Positions 32,546 to 41,570 of a DNA stretch of 64,000 nt are shown here, in pieces. The notes below the pieces were generated by a model, which was not told the DNA's origin, ran no database searches, and was given only the letters and a program-made list of their open reading frames with translations. The translations under genes were made by a program, and so were the position numbers. Each line of letters opens with the position of its first letter. The stretch's first letter is position 1. Source of the DNA: Streptomyces actuosus (lineage in GTDB: Bacteria; Actinomycetota; Actinomycetes; Streptomycetales; Streptomycetaceae); NCBI RefSeq assembly GCF_016921115.1, contig NZ_JAFFZS010000016.1:62001-126000 (forward strand), given 5' to 3'.

Positions 32546-35443
32546 ATGACAGAGACGGCGAGCGGTCCGGCACGAGGTTCCCGAGCCAAGGGCACCAAGG
32601 CGGGTAACAAGGGACTGCACATCGAGCGCATCCACACCACCCCCGGCGTACACCCGTACGACGAGGTGGAGTGGGAGCGCCGGGACGTCGTCATGACCAA
32701 CTGGCGCGACGGCTCGGTCAACTTCGAGCAGCGTGGCGTCGAGTTCCCCGGCTTCTGGTCGGTGAACGCGGTCAACATCGTCACCAGCAAGTACTTCCGG
32801 GGTGCCGTCGGCACCCCGCAGCGCGAGACCAGCCTCAAGCAGCTGATCGACCGCATCGTGAAGACCTACCGGAAGGCCGGCGAGGACAACAAGTACTTCG
32901 CCTCGCCCGCCGACGCAGAGATCTTCGAGCACGAACTGGCCCACGCCCTCCTGCACCAGATCTTCAGCTTCAACAGCCCTGTCTGGTTCAACGTCGGCAC
33001 CCCGCAGCCCCAGCAGGTCTCCGCCTGCTTCATCCTGTCCGTCGACGACTCCATGGAGTCGATCCTCGACTGGTACAAGGAAGAGGGCATGATCTTCAAG
33101 GGCGGCTCCGGCGCCGGCCTGAACCTGTCCCGCATCCGCTCCTCGAAGGAACTGCTGTCCTCCGGCGGCAACGCCTCGGGCCCGGTGTCCTTCATGCGCG
33201 GTGCCGACGCCTCCGCCGGCACCATCAAGTCCGGCGGCGCCACCCGCCGCGCCGCGAAGATGGTCGTGCTCGACGTCGACCACCCCGACATCGAGGACTT
33301 CATCCAGACGAAGGTCAGCGAGGAGGAGAAGATCCGCGTCCTGCGCGACGCGGGCTTCGACATGGACCTGGGCGGCGACGACATCACGTCCGTCCAGTAC
33401 CAGAACGCCAACAACTCGGTCCGCGTGAACGACGAGTTCATGAAGGCGGTCGAGAACGGCGGCCAGTTCGGCCTGCGCGCCCGCATGACCGGCGAGGTCA
33501 TCGAGGAGGTCGACGCCAAGGCGCTGTTCCGCAGGATCGCCGAGGCGGCCTGGGCCTGCGCCGACCCGGGCATCCAGTACGACGACGTCATCAACAACTG
33601 GCACACCTGCCCCGAGTCCGGCCGGATCACCGCGTCGAACCCGTGCAGCGAGTACATGCACCTGGACAACACGTCCTGCAACCTGGCCTCGCTGAACCTG
33701 ATGAAGTTCCTCAAGGACGACGGCAAGGGCCACCAGTCGTTCGAGACGGAGCGGTTCCAGAAGGTCGTCGAGCTGGTCATCACCGCGATGGACATCTCGA
33801 TCTGCTTCGCCGACTTCCCGACCCAGAAGATCGGCGAGAACACCCGCGCGTTCCGCCAGCTCGGCATCGGCTACGCCAACCTGGGCGCCCTGCTGATGGC
33901 CACCGGCCACGCCTACGACTCCGACGGCGGCCGCGCCCTGGCCGGCGCCATCACCTCCCTGATGACGGGCACGGCCTACCGGCGCTCCGCCGAACTCGCC
34001 GCGGTCGTCGGCCCCTACGACGGCTACGCCCGCAACGCCGACGCCCACAAGCGCGTCATGAAGCAGCACGCCGACGCCAACACCGAGGCCGTCCGCATGG
34101 ACGACCTGGACACCCCGGTGTGGGCCGCCGCCACCGAGGCCTGGCAGGACGTCCAGCGCATCGGCACGAAGAACGGCTTCCGCAACTCCCAGGCGTCCGT
34201 GCTCGCCCCGACCGGCACCATCGGCCTGGCGATGTCCTGCGACACCACCGGTGTCGAGCCGGACCTGGCGCTGGTGAAGTTCAAGAAGCTGGTCGGCGGC
34301 GGCTCGATGCAGATCGTCAACGGCACGGTCCCGCAGGCCCTGCGCCGCCTGGGCTACCAGGAGGAGCAGATCGAGGCGATCGTCGCCCACATCGCCGAGC
34401 ACGGCAACGTGATCGACGCGCCCGGCCTCAAGACCGAGCACTACGAGGTGTTCGACTGCGCCATGGGCGAGCGCGCCATCTCCCCGATGGGCCACGTCCG
34501 CATGATGGCCGCGATCCAGCCGTGGATCTCGGGCGCCATCTCCAAGACGGTCAACATGCCGGAGACGGCGACCGTCGAGGAGGTCGAGGAGATCTACTTC
34601 GAGGCCTGGAAGCTCGGCGTCAAGGCGCTCGCGATCTACCGCGACAACTGCAAGGTCGGCCAGCCGCTCTCCGCGAAGAAGAAGGAGGCCGAGAAGGCCG
34701 AGATCACCGAGAAGGCCGAGGACGCGATCCGCGCCGCGGTCGAGAAGGTCGTCGAGTACCGTCCCGTCCGCAAGCGCCTGCCCAAGGGCCGGCCCGGCAT
34801 CACCACGTCCTTCACGGTCGGCGGCGCCGAGGGCTACATGACCGCCAACTCCTACCCGGACGACGGTCTCGGCGAGGTCTTCCTGAAGATGTCCAAGCAG
34901 GGCTCCACCCTCGCGGGCATGATGGACGCCTTCTCCATCGCCGTCTCGGTCGGCCTCCAGTACGGCGTGCCGCTGGAGACGTACGTCTCGAAGTTCACCA
35001 ACATGCGCTTCGAGCCGGCCGGCATGACCGACGACCCGGACGTGCGGATGGCCCAGTCGATCGTCGACTACATCTTCCGCCGTCTGGCGCTGGACTTCCT
35101 GCCGTTCGAGACCCGCTCCGCGCTCGGCATCCACTCCGCCGAGGAGCGCCAGCGCCACCTGGAGACCGGCTCCTACGAGCCGGCCGACGACGAGGTCGAC
35201 GTCGAGGGCCTCGCCCAGTCGGCGCCGCGTGCCCAGGAACTGAAGGCCGTGGCCGCGCCGAAGACGGACGCCGGCGCGACCCAGCCCGCTCCGCAGCAGG
35301 CCCACACCAACGCGGAACTGGTGGAGATGCAGCTGGGCATCCAGGCCGACGCCCCGCTGTGCTTCTCCTGCGGCACCAAGATGCAGCGCGCCGGCTCCTG
35401 CTACATCTGCGAGGGCTGCGGCTCGACCAGCGGTTGCAGCTGA
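32546..35443 (+). CDS. nrdJ: Adenosylcobalamin-dependent (class II) ribonucleotide reductase
   Basis: A 965-residue oxygen-independent enzyme that makes deoxynucleotides using coenzyme B12. Core elements are FNSPVWFNVGTPQPQQVSACF (catalytic region with the early Cys), KSGGATRRAAKM, the NPCSEYMHLDNTSCNLASLN motif carrying the Asn-x-Cys-x-Glu active site, and the PTGTIG segment. The C-terminal zinc-finger-like tail CFSCGTKMQ...CYICEGCG holds the redox thiols. The ATG at 32546 has GGGAGG 5 bases upstream. The frame is open far upstream over nrdR but without homology. Streptomyces use this together with class Ia NrdAB. Confidence 0.96.
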   Translation: MTETASGPARGSRAKGTKAGNKGLHIERIHTTPGVHPYDEVEWERRDVVMTNWRDGSVNFEQRGVEFPGFWSVNAVNIVTSKYFRGAVGTPQRETSLKQLIDRIVKTYRKAGEDNKYFASPADAEIFEHELAHALLHQIFSFNSPVWFNVGTPQPQQVSACFILSVDDSMESILDWYKEEGMIFKGGSGAGLNLSRIRSSKELLSSGGNASGPVSFMRGADASAGTIKSGGATRRAAKMVVLDVDHPDIEDFIQTKVSEEEKIRVLRDAGFDMDLGGDDITSVQYQNANNSVRVNDEFMKAVENGGQFGLRARMTGEVIEEVDAKALFRRIAEAAWACADPGIQYDDVINNWHTCPESGRITASNPCSEYMHLDNTSCNLASLNLMKFLKDDGKGHQSFETERFQKVVELVITAMDISICFADFPTQKIGENTRAFRQLGIGYANLGALLMATGHAYDSDGGRALAGAITSLMTGTAYRRSAELAAVVGPYDGYARNADAHKRVMKQHADANTEAVRMDDLDTPVWAAATEAWQDVQRIGTKNGFRNSQASVLAPTGTIGLAMSCDTTGVEPDLALVKFKKLVGGGSMQIVNGTVPQALRRLGYQEEQIEAIVAHIAEHGNVIDAPGLKTEHYEVFDCAMGERAISPMGHVRMMAAIQPWISGAISKTVNMPETATVEEVEEIYFEAWKLGVKALAIYRDNCKVGQPLSAKKKEAEKAEITEKAEDAIRAAVEKVVEYRPVRKRLPKGRPGITTSFTVGGAEGYMTANSYPDDGLGEVFLKMSKQGSTLAGMMDAFSIAVSVGLQYGVPLETYVSKFTNMRFEPAGMTDDPDVRMAQSIVDYIFRRLALDFLPFETRSALGIHSAEERQRHLETGSYEPADDEVDVEGLAQSAPRAQELKAVAAPKTDAGATQPAPQQAHTNAELVEMQLGIQADAPLCFSCGTKMQRAGSCYICEGCGSTSGCS

Positions 35444-35509
35444 CCCGTGGGCGGCCCGACGGGCCGCCTCCGCGGCCGCCGGTAGGCTCCGGCGGCCGCT
35501 GACGGTCCC

Positions 35510-35552
35510 GGGTGGCAGGGGCGCCGACCTCGTGTCGGCGCCCCTGCCACCC
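35510..35552 (+). terminator. Terminator after nrdJ
   Basis: A perfect 19-bp stem (GGGTGGCAGGGGCGCCGAC with its complement) around a 5-base loop, followed by TTCTCG. One of the strongest terminator-like hairpins in the window. Confidence 0.9.
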
Positions 35553-35624
35553 TTCTCGTCCTCCCGCCGTCCCTCCTCCCGCCCACCCGTCTTCTGCCCA
35601 CCCGCCGACCCGTAGGCTCCGCCC

Positions 35625-36413
35625 GTGACGACTCCGCTGCCGTACGCCGCCGACATCCGCGACCGCACCGGGCAGGACCGCGCCGGTGCGCTCGACGCGC
35701 TGGTCGCGGACCTGGGCTCACCGGAACCCGCCGTTCGCGACGACGGCGCCTACTGCCTGGCCGTCCGCTGGATACCGGCCCTCGACCCCGGCGAGCGGGT
35801 CCGGCTCGGCGACCGCATGGCCGAGCGCTTCACCGATCAGCGCGTGCAGGCGCGGACCTTCGCCCCGCTGATCCTTGCGAGGATCGTGGAGGCGGGGGAG
35901 TGGCGGCGGGAGTGGTGGCGGGCCTTCGCCGACTGGTACCCCGCCGAACACGATCTGCGCGGGTACGACCCGGAGCGGGGCTGGCTGCACGCCGCCGCCC
36001 ACGGCGCCGACCTGCTGGCCGTCCTCGCCCGCCGACCCGGCCAGGACCCGATGCCGCTGGCGGCACTGGCCGCCGCCCGGCTGCTCGCCGCCACGGACCA
36101 CGTCTTCGACGCTCAGGAGGACGACCGCATCGCCTATGCCCTCGCCCGGATCCTGAGCCACCCGGCGCTCACCGAAGCCGGGTCCGTGCGATGGCTGACG
36201 CCCGTCGCGGAGGCCTTCCGGCAAGGGACCCCGGGGCCCGTCCCCGCGTGGGCGTCCAACACCATGCGGACCCTGCGCATGCTCTACCTGCTGGCCGACC
36301 GGGGCGTCAGCACCCGCCACACCGACGAGCCCGCGCGCCCGCTCACCCACCGGCAGGCCGTCCTCGACGCACTCGCCCGGACCCTGGCGATCGTCGCGCC
36401 CTACACCGGCTGA
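35625..36413 (+). CDS. DUF2785 domain protein
   Basis: A 262-residue helical protein matching the DUF2785 family, with no known function. It has alternating helical repeats (VADLGSPEPAVRDDGAYCLAVRW, then repeated ALAAARLL-type helices) that suggest an alpha-solenoid of HEAT type. GTG start; TAGGCT ends 6 bases before it and there is no ribosome site, so the mRNA is probably leaderless. The end points towards TerD on the other strand. Confidence 0.8.
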   Translation: MTTPLPYAADIRDRTGQDRAGALDALVADLGSPEPAVRDDGAYCLAVRWIPALDPGERVRLGDRMAERFTDQRVQARTFAPLILARIVEAGEWRREWWRAFADWYPAEHDLRGYDPERGWLHAAAHGADLLAVLARRPGQDPMPLAALAAARLLAATDHVFDAQEDDRIAYALARILSHPALTEAGSVRWLTPVAEAFRQGTPGPVPAWASNTMRTLRMLYLLADRGVSTRHTDEPARPLTHRQAVLDALARTLAIVAPYTG

Positions 36414-36435
36414 GCGTCGCGCGACGCCGAGCCGG

Positions 36436-36969
36436 TCAGGACCGGTGCATGCGCCCCATCTGCCGGACGAACACCGCCGGGTCGCCGTCGGAGCCGAACA
36501 CCCCGGCGCGCAGGCGCCAGCCGCCGGAGGCGTCGCGGGTGAACTCCGCGACCGCCGCCGCGGTCGCCCCGAGCACGCCGCCGAAGTCGTTCTCGAACAG
36601 GACGGTGTACCCCTCGCGGATCCTCAGCCCCGGCCGCTGCACGTCCACGAACGTCCGGTTCACGGCACGCTGCTGGATGACGACGCCGACCACCACGCGC
36701 GCGTACCGGCCGTCGAGCCGGTCCAGCTCCAGTGTCATGACCTCGTCCCAGCCGAAGCCCCTGCCGTCCGTGCTGTCCCGGTTCAGCGTGATCGTGCCGT
36801 CCGGGGAGCGGCTGTCGAAGTGCACCGCGTAGGCGGGCTCACCGTACGGGTCGTCCAGCCCGTAGGTCGCGGCGACGAGGTCGAGGTCGGTGGGCGGTTG
36901 CCCCGCCGGGCTCGGGTCCCACCTCAAAGAGACCTCGACCTTCTCGATTCCCTTGCTGAGGCCGTTCAC
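36436..36969 (-). CDS. TerD-family protein
   Basis: A 177-residue protein of the TerD/TerZ calcium-binding beta-sandwich family linked to tellurite and stress resistance. Family-like features are KVEVSLRWDPSP, the DLDLVAATYGLD segment, RGFGWDEVMTLELDRLD and the strand RYARVVVGVVI. Several of the canonical Asp ligands around DSxxGDxxTGxGxGDDE are changed here (DSRSPDGTITLNRDSTDGRG), so calcium binding may differ. GTG start with a GGGGGAG ribosome site. It stands alone, with no ter operon partners nearby. Confidence 0.85.
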   Translation of the reverse strand: MNGLSKGIEKVEVSLRWDPSPAGQPPTDLDLVAATYGLDDPYGEPAYAVHFDSRSPDGTITLNRDSTDGRGFGWDEVMTLELDRLDGRYARVVVGVVIQQRAVNRTFVDVQRPGLRIREGYTVLFENDFGGVLGATAAAVAEFTRDASGGWRLRAGVFGSDGDPAVFVRQMGRMHRS

Positions 36970-37124
36970 CGGACTCCCCCTTCCCCGCGCACGCCAGTGC
37001 CCTCGTGCGAACTGCCCGTTCGCCAGGGCCGGTTGTCCATCCTGCCACGCGTACGTGCCGCTTCGCCCGGGCCGACTGCGGCGGAGGCCACCACGGCCAC
37101 GGCCCGTGGCCGTACGATGGCGCG

Positions 37125-37730
37125 GTGCTGGTCAAGTGGATTCGCTGCACCGTGGTGGACCGCCGAGGCTTCGAGCGGGGGCAGCGGAAATGGGCGGGGC
37201 TTCCGGGGGAGCCGGGTTTTCGGGGGCAGGGCGGGGGCTGGAGCCGGGAGCGGCCCTCGGTGGCGAACATCTTCGCCTTCTGGGAGAGCCGCGCCTTCTA
37301 CGACTCGTTCATGGCCCGTTCCCACGACCGGCTGGCCGCGGCCCAGGCGGGCACGTTCAAGGACGCCCAGGTCAGGCTCTTCGACTACCGCTTCGACGTG
37401 AAGACGGGCTTCGAGCCCCGGTTCACCGACGCCGACCTGGTCCGGGTCGCCCTGTGCCGCGTGCACGAGGCGCGCGTGGAGCACTTCACGCTGATGCAGG
37501 AGAAGGTCTGGAACCCCGCGATGGCCGGCTCGCCCGGCATGATCCGCGGATTGTTCGCGGAGGCGCCGGGCCACGAGTTCCTGGTGCTGTCGATGTGGCG
37601 TTCGGCGGCCGAGCACGGCAAGTACCGCACCGAGCGCATCGAGCGCCTGGCGCTGCGCGCCCAGACGGAGGCGGACGTGGCGTCGCTGTCCGGCGACATG
37701 GTGGAGCTCGAACCGAGCTGGATCGTGTGA
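37125..37730 (+). CDS. YdbC-like DUF4937 protein
   Basis: A 201-residue protein of the DUF4937/YdbC group, which has a duplicated dimeric alpha-beta barrel (ABM-like) fold. The N-terminal half includes VKWIRCTVVDRRGFERGQRKW and WESRAFYDSFMARSHDRL. The second half has WRSAAEHGKYRTERIERL. No catalytic residues can be named. GTG at 37125 with TACGAT ending 6 bases before it, again leaderless-like. The frame is open upstream to 37005 without homology. Confidence 0.75.
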   Translation: MLVKWIRCTVVDRRGFERGQRKWAGLPGEPGFRGQGGGWSRERPSVANIFAFWESRAFYDSFMARSHDRLAAAQAGTFKDAQVRLFDYRFDVKTGFEPRFTDADLVRVALCRVHEARVEHFTLMQEKVWNPAMAGSPGMIRGLFAEAPGHEFLVLSMWRSAAEHGKYRTERIERLALRAQTEADVASLSGDMVELEPSWIV

Positions 37731-37741
37731 GCGGTGTCACC

Positions 37742-37781
37742 GGTGCGAGTGGTGTCAGCGATGTGAGCGGTGCGAGTGGTG
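37742..37781 (+). repeat. Short direct repeat downstream of the YdbC-like gene
   Basis: GGTGCGAGTGGTG occurs at 37742-37754 and 37769-37781, a 27-base unit, within a run of GGTG-rich degenerate copies that continues to about 37810. Non-coding spacer. Confidence 0.5.
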
Positions 37782-37894
37782 CCGGTAGGGCGGGTGACAT
37801 TGGCGGTGTGACGTGGGGCGCGAGTCGTGTGAGGTACGCCTTATGGTGGCCGTACGAATGCTCTGTTCCGCGTCATCCGATCTAGGGTCTTGGC

Positions 37895-38554
37895 ATGGCA
37901 CGACCACGGCGCATCGTCCTTGTCCGTCACGGGGAGTCAACGGGCAATGTTGATGACACCGTCTACGAACGCCAGCCCGACCACGCTCTGGCCCTGACCG
38001 AGCGGGGCCGGCGGCAGGCCGAGGGGACCGGTGAGAGGCTGCGCGAGCTCTTCGGCCGGGAGCGAGTCAGCGTGTACGTCTCCCCGTACCGGCGCACGCA
38101 CGAGACCCTGCGCGCCTTCCACCTCGACGCGGGGCTCATACGGGTGCGCGAGGAGCCCCGGCTGCGCGAGCAGGACTGGGGCAACTGGCAGGAGCGCGAC
38201 GACGTACGTCTGCAGAAGGCCTACCGCGACGCCTACGGCCACTTCTTCTACCGCTTCGCCCAGGGCGAGTCCGGAGCCGACGTCTACGACCGGGTCGGAG
38301 GCTTCCTGGAGAGCCTCTTCCGCAGCTTCGAGGCCCCGGACCACCCACCGAACGTCCTTCTGGTGACCCACGGGCTCGCCATGCGCCTGTTCTGCATGCG
38401 CTGGTTCCACTGGACCGTCGCCGAGTTCGAGTCCCTGTCCAACCCGGGGAACGCCGAGATGCGTGTGCTCGTTCTCGGGGACGACGGCAAGTACACGCTG
38501 GACCGGCCCTTCGAACGCTGGCGTGATCCGGAGCCGTACGGAATCACCGGATAG
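37895..38554 (+). CDS. Histidine phosphatase family protein
   Basis: A 219-residue phosphoglycerate-mutase-like phosphatase. The catalytic RHGES (His12) is followed by a second conserved Arg and Glu in SPYRRTHETLRAF, and the late His lies in LLVTHGLAMRLFCMRW. The substrate is not known. TAGGGT ends 6 bases before the ATG (leaderless-like). An ADP-ribosylglycohydrolase follows 12 bases after the stop, so the two may be co-transcribed. Confidence 0.88.
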   Translation: MARPRRIVLVRHGESTGNVDDTVYERQPDHALALTERGRRQAEGTGERLRELFGRERVSVYVSPYRRTHETLRAFHLDAGLIRVREEPRLREQDWGNWQERDDVRLQKAYRDAYGHFFYRFAQGESGADVYDRVGGFLESLFRSFEAPDHPPNVLLVTHGLAMRLFCMRWFHWTVAEFESLSNPGNAEMRVLVLGDDGKYTLDRPFERWRDPEPYGITG

Positions 38555-38566
38555 AGTGGCAGAGCG

Positions 38567-39472
38567 ATGACCGCTGACTCCTCCTTCGAAGGGCGCCTGG
38601 AGCGCGCCCTGGCCAGCCTGCGCGGCCTGGCGGTGGGAGACGCCCTGGGCTCCCAGTTCTTCGTCCCCGCGCACTATCCGCTGCTGAAGCGCCGCGAGCT
38701 GCCCCCGGGGCAGTGGCAGTGGACGGACGACACCGAGATGGCCGCCTCGGTGGTCCTGGTGCTGGCCACCCACCACCGCGTCGACCAGGACGCCCTGGCC
38801 CGCTCGTTCGCCGACCGCCACGACTTCGACCGCGGGTACGGCCCCGCGGTCAACCGCCTGCTGCGGCTGGTCCGCGAAGGCGGCGACTGGCGGGAGCTGG
38901 CCTCCGCCCTCTTCAACGGTCAGGGCTCCTGGGGCAACGGCGCGGCGATGCGGATCGCCCCGCTGGGGGCCTGGTACGCCGACGACCCGGAGCAGGCCAC
39001 CCACCAGGCGGAGATCTCCGCCTACCCCACTCACCAGCACCGCGAGGCCGTCGTCGGCGCCATGGCGGTGGCCGCGGCGGCCGCCCTGGCCGGCGCTCCC
39101 GGCGGCCCGCCCGCCCCGGAGGCACTCCTCGACGGCGTGATCGCGCTCATCCCGAAGAGCGCCGTCAGGGCGGGCCTGCGGCGCGCCCGGGACATGCTCG
39201 ACTACGGAGACCCGGGCACCGTGGCGGCCGTGCTGGGCTGCGGCCGCCGCACGACCGCCCATGACACGGTGCCCTTCGCCCTCTGGTCGGCGGCGCGCTC
39301 CCTCGGCGACTACGAGACGGCCTTCTGGACGACCGCGCAGGTCGGCGGGGACGTCGACACCACCTGTGCCGTCGTGGGCGGTGTCCTGGCCGCGGGCAAG
39401 GCGGGGACGCCGCCCGTCGACTGGGCGGAGCGCACGGAGGACGTTCCCCGGTGGGTGCCGGGGACGGACTGA
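38567..39472 (+). CDS. ADP-ribosylglycohydrolase (DraG) family protein
   Basis: A 301-residue hydrolase of the DraG/ARH group, which removes ADP-ribose from proteins or other targets. Metal-binding motifs are visible: QWTDDTEMAAS in the N-terminal part, GNGAAMRIAPLG in the middle and GGDVDTTCAVVGG near the end, where the two Asp bind the dinuclear metal. Follows the histidine phosphatase gene. The last residues are charged and not conserved. Confidence 0.9.
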   Translation: MTADSSFEGRLERALASLRGLAVGDALGSQFFVPAHYPLLKRRELPPGQWQWTDDTEMAASVVLVLATHHRVDQDALARSFADRHDFDRGYGPAVNRLLRLVREGGDWRELASALFNGQGSWGNGAAMRIAPLGAWYADDPEQATHQAEISAYPTHQHREAVVGAMAVAAAAALAGAPGGPPAPEALLDGVIALIPKSAVRAGLRRARDMLDYGDPGTVAAVLGCGRRTTAHDTVPFALWSAARSLGDYETAFWTTAQVGGDVDTTCAVVGGVLAAGKAGTPPVDWAERTEDVPRWVPGTD

Positions 39473-39841
39473 ACAGCCTGGGGACCGGCGACTCCTCGGC
39501 TCCCTCAGGGGCCCCGGAGGGCCCCGGAAGTACCCGGCGGCGGCCCGGAAGTGCCCGACGGCCGGCAGGGCGGGCCCGGTGGCGGCCCGTGCAACGGCTC
39601 GCCGGCCCGGACGGGAGGCCCGGCGGCCGCAGGCGGCGCGGTGGCCCGCACAGCGCCCCGACGGCTCTGCGTGGTCTCCGGGCACCCTGCGTGAGCGCCG
39701 CCCGTTGTCAGGAGGCCGACCCCACGGAGCAGCGCGGTCGTGCGGACCGCGGCGGAGCGGTGCTCGCGCCGCCCCGGTCCGGCGCCGCCCCGGCCGGCCT
39801 GGAACGGCCCGCTGAGGCGGCGGGAGGTCACACGGCCGGCC
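39473..39841. other. Convergent gap, ADP-ribosylglycohydrolase / MFS exporter
   Basis: 369 bases. No supported gene. A GGGGCC/GGCCCC stem near 39508-39525 could be a weak terminator. Confidence 0.35.
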
Positions 39842-41389
39842 TCAGCCCACCATGGGGCCCGTCGCACCCGACAGGGCCTCCAGGTCGCTCTTGCGGACCC
39901 GGATCACCAGTCCCGCGGTCAGCAGCGCGAGGACGGCCATGGCGGCGGCTGCGACGAAGCCCGTGGAGATCCCCTGGGCGAGCACCGCGTGTCCCCAGGG
40001 CGCGGGCAGCTGATGCGTCTTGGCGAAATCGGCCTGCTGCGCGGCGGTGGCATCGGTGAGGAAATGCGGCAGCTGCCGCTCCGCCTCGTTCTTGCTGGCC
40101 GTCCCGAACACCGTCGTCAGGATGGACAGGCCGAGCGAGCCGCCCACCTGCTGCATGGCGTTGAGCAGGCCGGAGGCAGCGCCTGCCTCGTGCTGGGCCA
40201 CCCCCGACACCGCGGTGACGGTGAGGGTCACGAAGTTCAGGCCCATGCCGAGGCCGAACACCAGCATCGGCCCGAGCACCCCGCCGACGTAGGAGCTGTC
40301 GGAGCTGATGAGGGTCTGCCACGCCAGGCCGATCACCGCGAGGGTCGAGCCCGCGACCATGAACGGCTTGGGGCCGAGCACCGGCAGGAACCGCTGCGAC
40401 AGCCCCGCGCCGATCGCGATCACGACCGTGACCGGCAGGAAGGCGAGGCCTGCCTGGATGGGGCTGTAGCCGAGCACGTTCTGCACGAACAGGACGATGT
40501 AGAAGAACATGCCGAACATCGCCGCGGCGAGGCTGAGCATGATCACGTAGGTGCCGGAGCGATTGCGGTCGGCGAACATCCGCAGCGGGGTGATGGGCTC
40601 CTTGGCCCGCGACTCGACGAACGCGAAGGCGAGCAGCAGCACCACGGCCACGCCGAACGACCCGATGGTCAGGCTGTCCCGCCAGCCCTCGTCGGCCGCC
40701 CGGATGAAGCCGTAGACGAGCAGGGCCATGCCGCCCGTCGACGTGACGGCGCCCGCGATGTCGAACCGGCCGGTGTGCCGTTCGGACTCGCTGATGTACA
40801 GCGGTGCGAGCACCGCGATCAGAACGCCGATGGGCACGTTGACGAAGAACACCCACCGCCAGTCCAGCCACTCGGTGAGCATGCCGCCGGCGAGCAGGCC
40901 GATCGCGCCGCCGCCTGCGGACACCGCGGCGAAGACGCCGAAGGCCCGGTTCCGTTCGGGGCCCTCGGGGAAGGTGGTCGTGATCAGCGCCAGCGACGTG
41001 GGCGAGGCGATCGCGCCGCCCATGCCCTGCAGGACCCGTGCGGCCAGCAGCTGCCAGGGCTCCTGCGCGAGCCCGCCGAGCAGGGAGGCGAGGGTGAACA
41101 GCAGGATGCCGGTCATGAAGACCCGGCGGCGCCCGAGGATGTCGCCGGCCCGGCCGCCGAGCAGCAGCAGGCCGCCGAAGGTGAGCGTGTAGGCGCTGAC
41201 GACCCAGGTGAGGTCCGTCGTGCTGAAGGCGAGCGCGTCTTGAATGTGCGGCAGCGCGATGTTCACAATCGTCGCATCGAGTACCACCATGAGTTGGCAG
41301 GCTGCGATGACCGTGAGCGCGATGCCGGGACGCCCCTCCCGGCGGGCCGCACCCGGTTTCCTGTCCTGAACGAGCTGAGAGGTTGTCAC
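39842..41389 (-). CDS. MFS drug exporter, DHA2 (EmrB/QacA) family
   Basis: A 515-residue proton-coupled antiporter with 14 predicted membrane segments. Motif C-like and DHA2 features include LDATIVNIALPHIQDAL in helix 1, LTWVVSAYTL in helix 2, and GGRAGDILGRRRVF after helix 2 (motif A). GTG at 41389 with GGGGGA in front. It is divergent from a TetR regulator gene and has two palindromic operators in the shared promoter region, the usual layout of an exporter repressed by its neighbour and induced by its drug. Substrate unknown. Confidence 0.92.
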   Translation of the reverse strand: MTTSQLVQDRKPGAARREGRPGIALTVIAACQLMVVLDATIVNIALPHIQDALAFSTTDLTWVVSAYTLTFGGLLLLGGRAGDILGRRRVFMTGILLFTLASLLGGLAQEPWQLLAARVLQGMGGAIASPTSLALITTTFPEGPERNRAFGVFAAVSAGGGAIGLLAGGMLTEWLDWRWVFFVNVPIGVLIAVLAPLYISESERHTGRFDIAGAVTSTGGMALLVYGFIRAADEGWRDSLTIGSFGVAVVLLLAFAFVESRAKEPITPLRMFADRNRSGTYVIMLSLAAAMFGMFFYIVLFVQNVLGYSPIQAGLAFLPVTVVIAIGAGLSQRFLPVLGPKPFMVAGSTLAVIGLAWQTLISSDSSYVGGVLGPMLVFGLGMGLNFVTLTVTAVSGVAQHEAGAASGLLNAMQQVGGSLGLSILTTVFGTASKNEAERQLPHFLTDATAAQQADFAKTHQLPAPWGHAVLAQGISTGFVAAAAMAVLALLTAGLVIRVRKSDLEALSGATGPMVG

Positions 41390-41412
41390 TATGGGTCCCC
41401 CACGAGTTGCTT

Positions 41413-41432
41413 AGTGAACGCTCGCGTTCACT
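41413..41432. promoter_or_regulatory. TetR operator 1
   Basis: AGTGAACGC, two central bases, GCGTTCACT: a perfect 9-bp inverted repeat. It lies 24 bases before the exporter start, where binding would block its transcription. Confidence 0.8.
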
Positions 41433-41460
41433 GTTGCGCCCACGGTAGGTGAGCCTCGTT

Positions 41461-41480
41461 AGTGAACGCAAGCGTTCACT
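41461..41480. promoter_or_regulatory. TetR operator 2
   Basis: A second copy, identical to operator 1 except for the two central bases. Its centre is 48 bases from that of operator 1, on the side of the regulator gene, so it fits autorepression. Confidence 0.8.
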
Positions 41481-41570
41481 TACGGTCGGCCGCCAGGCGT
41501 GTCCCCCGCCGCCGTTCGCGCGTCCTGTTCCCCCGGAAATGTCCGCTCTCTGTCCGCTGGAGACACTCAG

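Noticed and set aside
32243..35668. A 1141-codon open frame on the minus strand opposite nrdJ
   Set aside because: Antisense shadow of nrdJ; residues are Gly/Leu/Val/Arg-biased without any domain.
37008..37022. CGAAC-N5-GTTCG inverted repeat between the TerD and YdbC-like genes
   Set aside because: Looks like an SOS box, but the spacer is 5 bases instead of 4 and no repair gene is beside it.
41446..41456. TAGGTGAGCCT, similar to one half of a DmdR/IdeR iron box
   Set aside because: Only one half matches; it lies between the two TetR operators and no iron gene is adjacent.
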